Below, piece after piece: positions 1 through 11,081 of a stretch of DNA of 64,000 nt. Each line of letters opens with the position of its first letter. Position 1 is the stretch's first letter. Origin of the DNA: Pseudofrankia sp. DC12 (GTDB taxonomy: Bacteria; Actinomycetota; Actinomycetes; Frankiales; Frankiaceae); the NCBI RefSeq assembly GCF_000966285.1, contig NZ_KQ031391.1, positions 5,642,430 through 5,706,429 of the forward strand, written 5' to 3'. The position numbers and the translations under genes are program-made. The notes below the pieces were generated by a model that was not told the DNA's origin, ran no database searches, and saw nothing but the letters and a program-made list of their open reading frames with translations.

Positions 1-2
1 TC

Positions 3-314
3 ATCATCTACCACATCCTCGACCTGACGGCGCTGGTCGCGAACCCGAACGGGGCCGAGGGGAAGCCCTACGACAACGTCGTCGCCGACTTCTCGCCGTC
101 GCACTGGTACATCGCGGTGGCGTACATCGTCGCGATGCTGGCGCTCTGCGCGCACATCGCGCACGGCTTCTGGAGCGCCGCCCGCACGCTGGGCGCCGTC
201 TCCAGTGCCACCCAGGCGACCACCTACAAGGCGATCGCCGGCGTCCTGGCGGCCGTGATCACGCTCGGCTTCCTGTCCGTCCCCATCGCGGTCCTCGCAG
301 GGCTGGTGAGGTAG
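3..314 (+). CDS. sdhC: Succinate dehydrogenase cytochrome b subunit, C-terminal part
   Basis: The reading frame is already open at the window start and ends in TAG, giving the last 103 residues. It contains two hydrophobic stretches and a His-rich helix (CAHIAHGFWSAARTLG) typical of the haem-binding membrane anchor of single-polypeptide SdhC proteins. The anchor ties SdhAB to the membrane and passes electrons to menaquinone. The sdhA start follows 3 bases after the stop, with GGTGAGG upstream, so the two are one operon. The 5' part lies outside the window. Confidence 0.85.
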   Translation: MIYHILDLTALVANPNGAEGKPYDNVVADFSPSHWYIAVAYIVAMLALCAHIAHGFWSAARTLGAVSSATQATTYKAIAGVLAAVITLGFLSVPIAVLAGLVR

Positions 315-317
315 TCA

Positions 318-2377
<2,060 letters not shown>

Positions 2378-2381
<4 letters not shown>

Positions 2382-3127
2382 AACTCACCCTGCGCATCTG
2401 GCGGCAGACCGGCCCGGAGGCCCCAGGCGAGCTCGTCGACTACCAGCTGGACGACGTCAGCCCTGACATGTCGTTCCTGGAGATGCTCGACGTCCTCAAC
2501 GAGAAGCTCATCCTCGACGGGGCGATCCCGGTCACCTTCGACCATGACTGTCGCGAGGGCATCTGCGGCTCCTGCGGCATGGTGGTCAACGGCGCGCCGC
2601 ACGGCCCGCAGACCCTGACCACGACGTGCCAGCTGCACATGCGCTCGTTCTCCGACGGCGACACCGTCGTCGTCGAGCCGTGGCGCTCGGCGGCGTTCCC
2701 GGTGGTCAAGGACCTGATGGTCGACCGGTCGGCGTTCGACCGGATCATCCAGGCCGGCGGCTACGTGAGCGTCTCCACCGGCGCCGCCCCGGAGGCGCAC
2801 TCCCAGCTGGTGCCGAAGCCGGACGCGGACCTCGCGTTCGAGAACGCGGAGTGCATCGGCTGCGGCGCCTGCGTCGCGGCCTGCCCGAACGGCTCGTCCA
2901 TGCTCTTCGTCTCGGCGAAGATCTCGCACCTCAACGTGCTGCCCCAGGGCCAGCCGGAGCGCGAGAGCCGAGTGATGAACATGGTCGAGCAGATGGACGC
3001 CGAGGGCTTCGGTGGCTGCACGAACACCGGCGAATGCACCAACGCCTGCCCCAAGGGCATCCCGCAGGCGAGCATCGCCCGCCTCAACAAGGAGTACCTG
3101 CGCGCCTCCCTTACCGGCAAGCGTTAG
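2378..3127 (+). CDS. sdhB: Succinate dehydrogenase iron-sulfur subunit
   Basis: The product is 249 residues and transfers electrons from SdhA FAD to the membrane anchor. The N-terminal 2Fe-2S ferredoxin domain has [10 protein letters not shown] with a later Cys (TTTCQ). The C-terminal domain has the 4Fe-4S motif [11 protein letters not shown], then [12 protein letters not shown] for the other cluster. The start is the ATG overlapping the sdhA stop (ATGA). The frame stays open upstream, but that extension is just the shadow of sdhA. A strong hairpin begins at the stop codon, so this is the operon end. Confidence 0.97.
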
Positions 3128-3179
3128 CCGTACACGCCGGGCCGGGACCGTCTCAGGCGGGTCCGGCCCGGCGTACGGC
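3127..3179 (+). terminator. Long GC-rich hairpin after sdhB
   Basis: The left arm at 3127-3147 (GCCGTAC..GCCGGGCCGGGA) pairs with the right arm at 3162-3179 (TCCGGCCCGGCGTACGGC). There is a two-base bulge and a loop of about 14 bases. It begins at the sdhB stop codon. No U-tract follows, as is common for actinobacterial terminators. Confidence 0.75.
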
Positions 3180-3224
3180 ATCTCTCCCGGTCGAGCCGCC
3201 AGGTGGCGGCCGTCCCACGGCCAG

Positions 3225-3854
3225 CTATTCGTGGTCGGATCCCGGCCGATTCCCATCGAGACCGGGCAGCCGAGCCTCCAGCAGCCGGCGGTGCGCTCCT
3301 GGCCCCAGGTAGTCCTCCTCGTGCGTGAGGAACGTGAACCCCAGCTTGCGATACAGCTTCACGGCAGAGTCGTTGTAGGGGTTCACCGTCAGCCGCACCC
3401 GGCTTACCCCGGCCCGGGCCAGGCGCGCGAACGTGGCGCGCGCGAGCCGTTCACCATGGCCGAGCCCACGGGCTGTCGGCTCCACCCCCAGGCCCAGGAT
3501 CCAGCCAAGCCCGGGCACGGACCCGGCGACTCCGAGACAGTAGCCTCGCAGCCGTCCGCCATCGTCAAGAACCAGCAGGTCGGCCGGGTGCAGGTCGAAC
3601 AGCTGCCGTAGGACGAAATACGGGTACGCGAACTCGCCGAACAGGCGCGTGTCGAGGTCGACGAGCAGGGGAAGCTCGGCAACCTCGACGGGCCGGACGC
3701 GACCGCCTACCGCGACACGGCCACCGCCCGCCCCGTTGCCGGCTAAGTCGGCGCCGAAAACTGTCGGCCCGCGGCCGTCTGGATGCGCCGTCGTTCCGGG
3801 CACGGAGTCGTCGGGCGTAGACGGCTCTCCCCGCCCGGGCTGGCCAATGGTCAT
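3225..3854 (-). CDS. GNAT family N-acetyltransferase (RimI-like)
   Basis: A GNAT domain fills the C-terminal half. It has an acetyl-CoA binding loop resembling R/Q-x-x-G-x-G/A (ARGLGHGERLARATFARL), then VNPYNDSAVKLYRKLGF, the usual beta-strand/helix end of RimI-type enzymes. The substrate cannot be told. The ATG at 3854 was chosen because it overlaps the stop of the upstream small gene as ATGA. The frame continues upstream to 3965, but that part is proline/arginine-rich and overlaps the other gene. The first about 40 residues are low complexity. Confidence 0.8.
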   Translation of the reverse strand: MTIGQPGRGEPSTPDDSVPGTTAHPDGRGPTVFGADLAGNGAGGGRVAVGGRVRPVEVAELPLLVDLDTRLFGEFAYPYFVLRQLFDLHPADLLVLDDGGRLRGYCLGVAGSVPGLGWILGLGVEPTARGLGHGERLARATFARLARAGVSRVRLTVNPYNDSAVKLYRKLGFTFLTHEEDYLGPGAHRRLLEARLPGLDGNRPGSDHE

Positions 3855-4039
3855 CTGTTCGTCAGCCAACCGTCGCGCAACGAGAAGCCGAGGTTCTCCA
3901 CCCGCGCGGAACCGGCGAGCCGCTCGTACCAGGCGAGGTCGTCGACTGTGTGGCGGTGCGTCCACTCATGTAGTTCGGGAGCATCAGGGACGGGCCTGAC
4001 GGCGGCTGACACGTCCAGTGCGCGAGGATATCGGTACAC
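3851..4039 (-). CDS. Small protein translationally coupled to the acetyltransferase
   Basis: The product is 62 residues from a GTG that sits 7 bases after AAGGGGGA, a strong ribosome site. A longer version from an ATG at 4087 is possible. The protein has a conserved look (ELHEWTHRHTVDDLAWYERL, then a basic end), with G or C at most third codon positions. It ends in ATGA shared with the acetyltransferase start, so the two are likely co-translated. Its family was not recognised. A regulatory or partner role for the GNAT enzyme would be a guess from context only. Confidence 0.6.
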   Translation of the reverse strand: MYRYPRALDVSAAVRPVPDAPELHEWTHRHTVDDLAWYERLAGSARVENLGFSLRDGWLTNR

Positions 4040-5074
4040 CTGCTGTTCCCCCTTTTCCACTAGCCGCGATGAGAACCTGGAAAACACGCTGGTCAGCGCC
4101 CGCCTCGGTAAAGGCGCCGCCAGGCGGTCCGGCCGTGTCGCTGCCCGGTCGCAATGTGGCGATCAGCGCCAGGTCCCCAACGCCCCGGCTCATGATCGTG
4201 CGCCGGGTTCTCTGCCATGCCTTTCTGGATCGCCCTGGGACGCCATAGATCCGACCCGTGAGCGCCCCGGCCCTGGGTGGCCGAGAGAGCTGGCAGCGCG
4301 GCCCACCAGCAAGTCTGGGCAGCTCTCGGAGAATCCGCCGACCCGCATCCGCGAGTGCTGTCGGGACTTCGGCCCGGCGAATCTCGGGGACCCGAATTGG
4401 CTAGGCATACGCGTGCTCGAACGGTCGCGGATGGGCGAGTGGGCCAATGGCGCCGTTCCCGTCTGAGGTGATGACAGCGGGGGTAATCCTAACAAGTCGG
4501 TCGTGCTGGCGCCGGAGAAACAGAGCTGTTACTCGGCAATCGGCCGCCGGCTCCCAAGCCGCACCGCCGGCTGCGGCCGGCGAACTCGGTGCCGCCGGTC
4601 AGGCGCCCGCGCAGGCTGTTCGTCCGAACGGCCGCGGCGCGCGCCTGCCGGCGGCGCCGGGAACGACGAGGAGACGGGGAACGGTGGACGAGCCGGAAGC
4701 CCCGGACGCCAGCTGCGACGGCCGTCGCAGGCCCGCAGGCCCGCAGGCCCGCCCGCCGGCCCGCCCGCCGGCCCGCCGGCCGGCCCGGTCGCGTGGTGTT
4801 CGCCCAGTGGGCGCGGCGAGTGAGTTCGTGGGTGCTGACAGAAAGCTACTCGTGACTCTGATAACCTGCGGACGCACTGGGACGGTGGCGTGAAACCAAT
4901 CCTGAGTGGCGACCTGCGGGCTGGCTCAGCCCAACCGGTTCACGCAGCCGGTCCGCGGCGCCTTGCCACTCTCGGCGATGCGCTCGTCCGAGGTGTGGCC
5001 GCGGGCGGCCGGCCGCTGGCCGCGAGCCGCCGTCGGTCGTGTGCGACTGCGCTACTCATTCCTGGACGGCGGCC
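4040..5074. other. Gene-free stretch
   Basis: No frame here has convincing codon usage, ribosome sites or recognisable protein motifs; the open frames present are arginine/proline-rich shadows. It holds a low-complexity GC repeat near 4.73-4.79 kb and presumably the promoter of the operon that starts at 5075, which could not be pinned down. Confidence 0.5.
4728..4788. repeat. Low-complexity CCCGC/CCGGC repeat tract
   Basis: Short overlapping repeats of gcaggccc and gcccgccg run for about 60 bp, almost pure G+C. The tract lies in the gene-free stretch. It may simply be slippage, or may fold strongly. Confidence 0.7.
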
Positions 5075-6928
5075 GTGCGGATCCAACCGAGACACCAGAT
5101 TCTCGACATATGGCGAGCGGTTCTGGCGACCGCCTACCAAGACAGCGCATGGAGCTGGGGCGGTCGTGACGACTCCAACTCGATCAGCGACGCCGAGCAG
5201 TTGTTGTGTCTCCTTTATCCGGCTACCGAGATCGACACGCTGACGCTCGACCGCGCGGACTCGACCGGCGCCGACGTTCGCCGCGCGCTGCGGCCGCTGG
5301 GGGATACCAGCCAGCTGCCGCGTGCACTGCTGGAGATCGTCGAGCTGTACCTTCGGAGGTACACAGCCGAGGACGGCGAGCCGATCTTCAGTTCGGGCCG
5401 CTATGTGTCCACCGATGATCCGAATGGTGTCTCGGTCGAGCAGTCGGACCTGCACATCGTCGATGCCTACTCGATGTCCGTGACGCTTTGTCTGGCGACG
5501 CTCGGCTTCCTCGAAGTATACGAGCCCCCACCCCGCCGAGTGGATCTTCGGCGGCGCATCGAATTCGTTCGCGAGGCGATGAGCCGTCGACTGACCGATT
5601 CCATGGTTGGCCTGCTGCGGAGCTTTGTCGTCCAGACGACCAAGCCTGACGAGGTGGCGGGCCGGGCGATCCTGAGCATGATCAATGTGTCCGGTGTCCC
5701 GGAGCAGGTGGTGCTCGAACGGCTGCGCCGGCAGCTTGCCAGGGTCCGGTCGCGACTGCGTGACGACATCCGAATCGGCCTCTCGCCCGACCTGAAGAAC
5801 CGGCTGGACGACGACAGCCTGCTTTTCGAGTGCGGCTGGACGTGGGGAATCGCGGAGAACGCGGAACCCATCGACTTCGTGGCCGATCTCAAGATTAACA
5901 AACGGCAGGGGTGCGCCGAGGATCGTCCGTACCTCTACTTCACCGTTGTCGCGCTTGACGGCATCAACGACCTCGTGTCGTCCCGTACCCGAGAACTCGG
6001 GCTACTCAATGACGAGCAGCGCCGCCTCGCGGACGCGCTTCAGATCCGCTGGGACATGACGCAGCGCTACTGGTCGACCGTCGCCAGGTTCGGCGACCAG
6101 ATGTGGCCGCTGGAGAACATCCCGTGGCGGACGTCCGATGACGAGGAGTCGGACTATTTCAGTCTTCTGGTCTCGGCGGTGCTCGTGCAGGACCTCCAGC
6201 AGCGCCGAGCGACCGATGACGACCTCACCCGGGCGGTACAGGTCTTCGAGGAGCTTGCGCGGCGCGGCAGGATTACCAGCCGCGTGACTCGGGGAGACCG
6301 TGCGATCGCCCTGCACGAGCCCGGCGTCAAGATGTCCTTGCGTGGCGCGGACCTGCTAGGCCCGCCGCTATACCGCAACGTCGCGGACTTCGCCCCGCTG
6401 CTGCTCAAGCGCAGCCTTCAGGCCGCCGGACTGTCTCAGAACGTGCATGCGCGTGACAGGCTGATGCTCGTCGCCGAGTCCACGATGGATCACCTGAGCC
6501 GTCGGCGCCTGCGGACCGGTAGCGCCGCCGCGGGCCTGTGGGACGACCCCGTCGAGGTGCTCGCGCCCTACGCCACTGGTGAGTCGGACCAGCGGCCGTC
6601 GTGGTACATCACCGAGCGAGTCGTCGAGGGCCTGGTCGCGGCCACGAAGGCTTTCGACGGCCTGCCGCTGCGCAGCGGAGCCCAGGTGGACCATGCCCTC
6701 CAGCTGCTCTCGGAGGCAGACCACCTGCTGAACCGCGAGATGATGACCGCCGACGCCGACGACCAGTCGGCGATGCAGGCGGGCCTCCTCCAGATCGAGG
6801 GCCGGCTCACCCGAGCGCGCCGGATCCTGAATGACAGGCCTGGAACCGCCGCGGCGCTGGCCATGGACGCGCTTCGTCAGCTGGACGGGCTAGCGGTCGC
6901 TGACAGCGACGCCACGAGGAGCATGTAG
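5075..6928 (+). CDS. SCO2524-like uncharacterised protein, first gene of a four-gene operon
   Basis: The product is 617 residues from a GTG at 5075 preceded by GGACGGC. The frame remains open to 5039, but the conserved-looking sequence begins at VRIQPRHQILDIWRA. There are no transmembrane segments or known catalytic motif; the protein looks helical and Arg/Asp-rich, with a charged C-terminal half. It is followed without a gap by the ParA-like gene (TAG then ATG). Gene order and protein character match the uncharacterised actinobacterial SCO2524/2523/2522/2521 set, so this is assigned as the SCO2524-like member. That assignment comes from memory of the family, not from a search. Function unknown. 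Confidence 0.75.
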   Translation: MRIQPRHQILDIWRAVLATAYQDSAWSWGGRDDSNSISDAEQLLCLLYPATEIDTLTLDRADSTGADVRRALRPLGDTSQLPRALLEIVELYLRRYTAEDGEPIFSSGRYVSTDDPNGVSVEQSDLHIVDAYSMSVTLCLATLGFLEVYEPPPRRVDLRRRIEFVREAMSRRLTDSMVGLLRSFVVQTTKPDEVAGRAILSMINVSGVPEQVVLERLRRQLARVRSRLRDDIRIGLSPDLKNRLDDDSLLFECGWTWGIAENAEPIDFVADLKINKRQGCAEDRPYLYFTVVALDGINDLVSSRTRELGLLNDEQRRLADALQIRWDMTQRYWSTVARFGDQMWPLENIPWRTSDDEESDYFSLLVSAVLVQDLQQRRATDDDLTRAVQVFEELARRGRITSRVTRGDRAIALHEPGVKMSLRGADLLGPPLYRNVADFAPLLLKRSLQAAGLSQNVHARDRLMLVAESTMDHLSRRRLRTGSAAAGLWDDPVEVLAPYATGESDQRPSWYITERVVEGLVAATKAFDGLPLRSGAQVDHALQLLSEADHLLNREMMTADADDQSAMQAGLLQIEGRLTRARRILNDRPGTAAALAMDALRQLDGLAVADSDATRSM

Positions 6929-7840
6929 ATGCTGGTGTTCGCCGCCTCCGACAAGGGCGGGACCGGGCGTTCGGTGACGAGCTGCAACATCGCCTACCGC
7001 CTCTCGATGACGGGCCGCGATGTCGCTTATCTGGACTTCGACTTCGGCTCACCGACTGCTGGCGCGATCTTCGAGATCGCGAAGATCGACCGTGGTACCC
7101 CGACCACCGGGCTGCACGAGTGCATCGCCGAGGGTGCCACGGACCCCGACCAGTTCGACGTCCGGAGCCACTCCGACCGGCAGGAGCTGCGGGCGCTGCA
7201 GGCAGGCGCCGGCCGGCTGGTGCTGTTCCCCGGCGACCTCGGTGGCGCGGAGTTCGGCAGCACACCGGAGGGGATCGCGCGGTGCGTCGACCTCTTCCAG
7301 CGCCTCGACAACGAGTTCGACATCTGCGTGGTCGACCTGTCGGCCGGCCGCTCACACGCGGTCGGCATGTCGTTGGCCGCGATGGCCACGCCTGAGCTTC
7401 GGACCGTGCCGGTGCGCTGGGTGGTCTTCCACCGCTGGACGCGGCAGCACATCGTGGCCGCCGCCAACCTGGTGACCGGCGAGCACGGGCTCCTCAAGAT
7501 GGGCGCCGACGTGAGCCACGACCCGGAGCGACTGGCGAACGCGATCAAGTTCGTCCGCACCGCCGTCCCGGAGCTCAGGTCGCCGACGGCGGCGGCACGG
7601 CCGACGCAGGCGCGCTGGCTGCAGCGGGCGGACCGCGAGCTGAACGAGCTGGCCAGACGCTATAACGTCGGTCAGGACCTGCTGCTCGGTTCCACTCCTG
7701 TCGAGCCGGTTCTGCAGTGGCGCGAACAGTTGATCATTGATTCGGACGTGACGGACAACATCGCCAACGGCGAGACCGTCGCGGCCTTCAACCAGCTCGT
7801 CAAGGACCTGCTGGACGACGGGGAGTGGGAAGGGCAATGA
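6929..7840 (+). CDS. SCO2523-like variant P-loop (ParA/MinD-like) protein
   Basis: The product is 303 residues and starts immediately after the previous stop. The N terminus has a ParA-type deviant Walker A in altered form: K9-G-G-T-G-R14-S. The signature Lys9 is kept, but the P-loop lysine of KGGxGK(S/T) is Arg14. The following Asp-rich strand (AYLDFDFGSPTAG) and FDICVVDLSAGRSH match the switch and Walker B regions of the fold. It therefore probably binds nucleotide weakly or differently from ParA. This is expected to be the central protein of the operon. The stop overlaps the next start as ATGA. Confidence 0.85.
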   Translation: MLVFAASDKGGTGRSVTSCNIAYRLSMTGRDVAYLDFDFGSPTAGAIFEIAKIDRGTPTTGLHECIAEGATDPDQFDVRSHSDRQELRALQAGAGRLVLFPGDLGGAEFGSTPEGIARCVDLFQRLDNEFDICVVDLSAGRSHAVGMSLAAMATPELRTVPVRWVVFHRWTRQHIVAAANLVTGEHGLLKMGADVSHDPERLANAIKFVRTAVPELRSPTAAARPTQARWLQRADRELNELARRYNVGQDLLLGSTPVEPVLQWREQLIIDSDVTDNIANGETVAAFNQLVKDLLDDGEWEGQ

Positions 7841-8796
7841 CCGCCGTGGCGGACGTCGTCTCATACAACGAGGCGAGCAACCAGGACGACCTGACGTCGC
7901 TCCCGCTCGCGCACCTTTCCGTCGAGGTCGGTCATTTCTACATGGACGAGCTGCTCAACGGTGACGAGCCGATCCGCGCCCGCTTCGCCGCCGTCCGGCC
8001 ATGGCTGGACGCCGCGCGCGCATCCGTGCGCTCCACCAGCCGGCCCCGGGTGAGCACCTGCTTCCTGATCGATGACTACTTCTACGCGCGAACGAACCCA
8101 GCCGACATCATGCCCCGGCTGCTGGCCGCCGCAGAGGCGAGCGGTGTCACGATCGACTATGTCGCCCGCGAGGCTGGCTGCTACGAGGCCGACAACGTCG
8201 ATCTCGCGGCGCTGACGGCCGCTCGCCTCGTCGACGAGCCGGCGCCGAAGACGAACGGCTCGCGACCGCCCACGCACCAGTCGGGCTGGCTTTCCAACGG
8301 CGCTCGGTCGTCGCCGGACGACGGCGGGCAGGCACTGCGCTCGAGGTCCTGGGAGCCGCCGCAGGAGTTCGGCCGGCGTAACCACTCGATCTTTCTGGAC
8401 GTCGAGCTGTGGCGGGACGAGCGGGACCGGCTGTGGTCCTGCCCGTTCCTCGCGGGCATCTGGCATCTGCTGCGCCTAGGGGTGCTGCGCAACTTCGGCG
8501 AGCCGGTGGCACAGCCACAACTGTGCTCGCCCACGCAGGACTGGCCGTCGGCCTGGGACGACCTCCCGGCCGTGATGCAGCTCCGCGAGGGCGCGGACCC
8601 GTTCAGCGCATACCACGTGCTGTCGATCCTGCCGAGGTCCTACCTCCCGATCGAGCACGCGATCCAGGTCATCCTCGGCCAGCTCGACCTTGAGAAGCCG
8701 GTAGTCGACGACCTGGTTCGCCGCGCCGCGCGGGAGAGGATCACCGTCCCTCCCGCGGTCACCGATCGGATCTCGCACGTCTTCATCGACGGCTGA
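7837..8796 (+). CDS. SCO2522-like uncharacterised protein
   Basis: The product is 319 residues. The ATG at 7837 follows GGGAAGGG and overlaps the previous stop (ATGA), so translation is coupled. Conserved-looking blocks include LSVEVGHFYMDELL, STCFLIDDYFY, IDYVAREAGCYE, WLSNGARSS, and NHSIFLDVELW followed by WSCPFLAGIWHLLRLG. No membrane segment and no catalytic motif were recognised. The many acidic and aromatic residues in conserved blocks suggest an enzyme-like or binding fold, but this is inference. It matches the SCO2522 position and character in the four-gene set. Confidence 0.8.
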   Translation: MTAVADVVSYNEASNQDDLTSLPLAHLSVEVGHFYMDELLNGDEPIRARFAAVRPWLDAARASVRSTSRPRVSTCFLIDDYFYARTNPADIMPRLLAAAEASGVTIDYVAREAGCYEADNVDLAALTAARLVDEPAPKTNGSRPPTHQSGWLSNGARSSPDDGGQALRSRSWEPPQEFGRRNHSIFLDVELWRDERDRLWSCPFLAGIWHLLRLGVLRNFGEPVAQPQLCSPTQDWPSAWDDLPAVMQLREGADPFSAYHVLSILPRSYLPIEHAIQVILGQLDLEKPVVDDLVRRAARERITVPPAVTDRISHVFIDG

Positions 8797-8805
8797 CCGG
8801 CGCCC

Positions 8806-9756
8806 ATGCTGCTGCTCGGCGAAGTTCGCACCTGCCTGCTCCGGACCTCTACCCAGCTGCCCCTGGGCGTGGCCGAGCAGGTTCTTGAGCTGCTCCCCGG
8901 ACGCCGCGTCCTCACGACGACTCGGCCGTGCGCCAAGTCCGTCTCCGCGCCCCTGCTCACCGGTGTCGACTGCAAGCTCGCGAGCCCTCCCCAGGCCGCA
9001 CGGGGCTCCCGCGTGATCGGCACCGTGTCGGCGAACGCGGTGATCACCGGCGGGCTGGTCCTGCAGGCGTCGGCCCGCACCCGCGTGGTCCAGGCCGCCA
9101 GGCCGAACCGGCTCCCCTGGTCGCACTACGCTGCACTGCCCGGCGTCGTGGAAGCGGTCACCCCGACGGACGCGGAGGTGGTCGCCGACGGGTTCCTCGG
9201 GAACCCGAGCCCGGGCCCGACCCTGGACCTCGGCGCCGTCGCCGAGCGGCTCATCGGGACGGTCCAGCGCGACCGTCGGCTCGACCACGTGACCGCCCTG
9301 CGCTCACGGACGATCCGGGTGCGCTGGGTCGCGCTGCCGGACGCGACGGCCAGGACGCCGAGAGCCGAGGTCCGGCTCGTCGACGACGTCGTGCGAAGCG
9401 TGCGGCTGGCCATGCCGCCCGAGCAGCTCGATCTCGCGCAGTCCTTCGTCGAGGACTTCGCGCTGCACGACTGGCTCCTGACCTCGCTCGACCGGGTGAT
9501 CGAAGATGCCGAGCGGCGTCGGATGGCCGGAGAGGACCCGACCGACCTCGTGCGCGCGGCCGTCGAACGCCTCGAGCACCTGTGGATGCCGGGTGCCCGG
9601 ATCGCGACCGAGCTGGCCGGGCTGTGGCCGGCGCTGGACAGCAACCCGGGCTACTCGAGGCAGTGGAACTCGCTGGTCGGGCGGATCCACTCCCAGATCG
9701 CGCTGCGGACCCTCCAGGCCCTCGCCGACGCCCGGCGGCGCAGCGCGGGCTGGTAA
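8806..9756 (+). CDS. SCO2521-like uncharacterised protein, last gene of the operon
   Basis: The product is 316 residues starting 9 bases after the previous stop. Conserved-looking blocks are MLLLGEVRTCLLRTS, RPCAKSVSAPLLTGVDC, GTVSANAVITGGLVLQ and RPNRLPWSHYAALPG. The C-terminal 120 residues are helical and Arg-rich. There is no signal peptide or membrane helix. It corresponds to the SCO2521 member of the set. No function is known. It converges on a channel-like membrane gene 26 bp downstream. Confidence 0.8.
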   Translation: MLLLGEVRTCLLRTSTQLPLGVAEQVLELLPGRRVLTTTRPCAKSVSAPLLTGVDCKLASPPQAARGSRVIGTVSANAVITGGLVLQASARTRVVQAARPNRLPWSHYAALPGVVEAVTPTDAEVVADGFLGNPSPGPTLDLGAVAERLIGTVQRDRRLDHVTALRSRTIRVRWVALPDATARTPRAEVRLVDDVVRSVRLAMPPEQLDLAQSFVEDFALHDWLLTSLDRVIEDAERRRMAGEDPTDLVRAAVERLEHLWMPGARIATELAGLWPALDSNPGYSRQWNSLVGRIHSQIALRTLQALADARRRSAGW

Positions 9757-9782
9757 CCGGGCCGGTCACCGCGCCCGCGGCC

Positions 9783-10610
9783 TTACAGCCGGAACCAGCG
9801 CCGAACGATGAGCGCGAAGAACACGCTCGTCGAGATCAGGCCGACATAGGACTCCACCACGAGCGGGATGCGGGCCGATGTCGGCAGATCTCCCTCGCCG
9901 CTGCTCAGCGGGTTGAGGTAGTTCACGAGCGCGACGTACGTGCCGTTCGCGATCGGCGTCCCGAAAACAAGAATGAAAAGGAGACTGAACACGACCAGCT
10001 GACAGGCGCCCCACCCGAGCAGCCGATAGGGCTCGTAGCCGTAGCCGCACAGCCAGTCGGCCGCCGTCTCGCGCGCCTTGACGACGCCCGGCTTGCGGGC
10101 CTGATGCCGGGCGCGCAGGCCCGCCAGCACACACTTGTCACGGGCGCGCTGTTCGTCCGCCGTCTGGAAGAGCGCGGCGGCCCGGGTGTAGGCGAGCGCG
10201 GCGTGCAGCGGGAGCTGCCAGCCGCGCAGCTGGTTGCCCAGTGTCTCGGCGATACCCGCGAGCCGGAGAGTCTGGGCGGTGGTCAGCCGCAGAGGTCCGT
10301 TCGCCTCCGTCTCGGCGGCCAGCAGCGCGGCCAGCAGACACCGCAGGTCCTCGTGCTTGTCCTGGTCCAGATCGTCGGCGTCCGCGGCGGCCGGAGTGGT
10401 AGCCGTTTCGTAGAGGGCCTGGAAGACCAGCGCATCTGACTTCCGCGCCTCGCGGGGGATGTCCCGGACATAGTCGTCGAGCACCTTCGCCATCATGGAC
10501 TCGAATCGATTGGCCAGCTCCGCCTCGTCGTCCCGCACCGTTCCGTTGTCCCGGCTGGTCAGCAACTCGTTCGCGTGCTGGCCTGCCTTGCGACGGATCG
10601 AGCCCGCCAT
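9783..10610 (-). CDS. Two-helix membrane protein with ion-channel-like C terminus
   Basis: The product is 275 residues. The first about 180 are soluble and helical with an Asp-rich patch (DADDLDQDKHED). Then come two hydrophobic helices, around QLVVFSLLFILVFG and LVVESYVGLISTSVFFALIV, separated by a short re-entrant-like segment (GEGDLPTSAR). This helix, pore-like loop, helix layout, plus the lead-in WLCGYGYEPYRLLGWG, resembles two-TM ion channel domains attached to pentapeptide-repeat and other actinobacterial proteins. The TVGYGD filter is absent. The annotated start is the ATG at 10610. A better ribosome site lies upstream of an ATA at 10655 (separate entry). Confidence 0.65.
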   Translation of the reverse strand: MAGSIRRKAGQHANELLTSRDNGTVRDDEAELANRFESMMAKVLDDYVRDIPREARKSDALVFQALYETATTPAAADADDLDQDKHEDLRCLLAALLAAETEANGPLRLTTAQTLRLAGIAETLGNQLRGWQLPLHAALAYTRAAALFQTADEQRARDKCVLAGLRARHQARKPGVVKARETAADWLCGYGYEPYRLLGWGACQLVVFSLLFILVFGTPIANGTYVALVNYLNPLSSGEGDLPTSARIPLVVESYVGLISTSVFFALIVRRWFRL

Positions 10611-10652
10611 CGCCTCGGTGAAAGGCTTGGCGACTGACGAGATCGGCCTGGT

Positions 10653-10667
10653 TATCGGTGCCTCCTT
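10653..10667 (-). promoter_or_regulatory. Perfect Shine-Dalgarno placed before an in-frame ATA
   Basis: On the minus strand AAGGAGG (10667-10661) is followed after 5 bases (CACCG) by ATA (10655-10653), in frame with the membrane protein. The sequence that follows (ITRPISSVAKPF) joins it without a stop. ATA is a very rare initiator, so either this gene uses it, or an ATG/GTG mutated to ATA. Confidence 0.5.
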
Positions 10668-11081
10668 GCGACTGCTACGCCTCGCGCCGGGCCGGCCGCC
10701 AGCAGCGGCCGACCCGCCAGGGCGGAGGCGTGGTGGAGTGGCCTGCGCCGAATCCGTATTCCGATTGTCGCGCCTCGTCTCACGATTCGCTACGTCTTCT
10801 CCCGAATAGGCTGGCCGACGTCGCTCTGGCCATCGTGGGAGGCGCTCTGCGTGGCACCGCCGCGCTACGTCGCGCCGGCGTGTGGCGGGGCAGCCACCGT
10901 CGTCAGGACGGGCGAGCGCCAGGCGACGAGACGCTCGCCACCCTCTTTGGCGGGCGAGGCATCGACGGGCGTTCCAGCAGGGCACCGAAGGTAAGGTCTC
11001 ACTTATCGAACTTTGTCCACGAGAACCTTTGGCCGGGCTGGTCGCGACCGGTGCCGGTTGCCCGGTCGAAAGGTCATCCGC

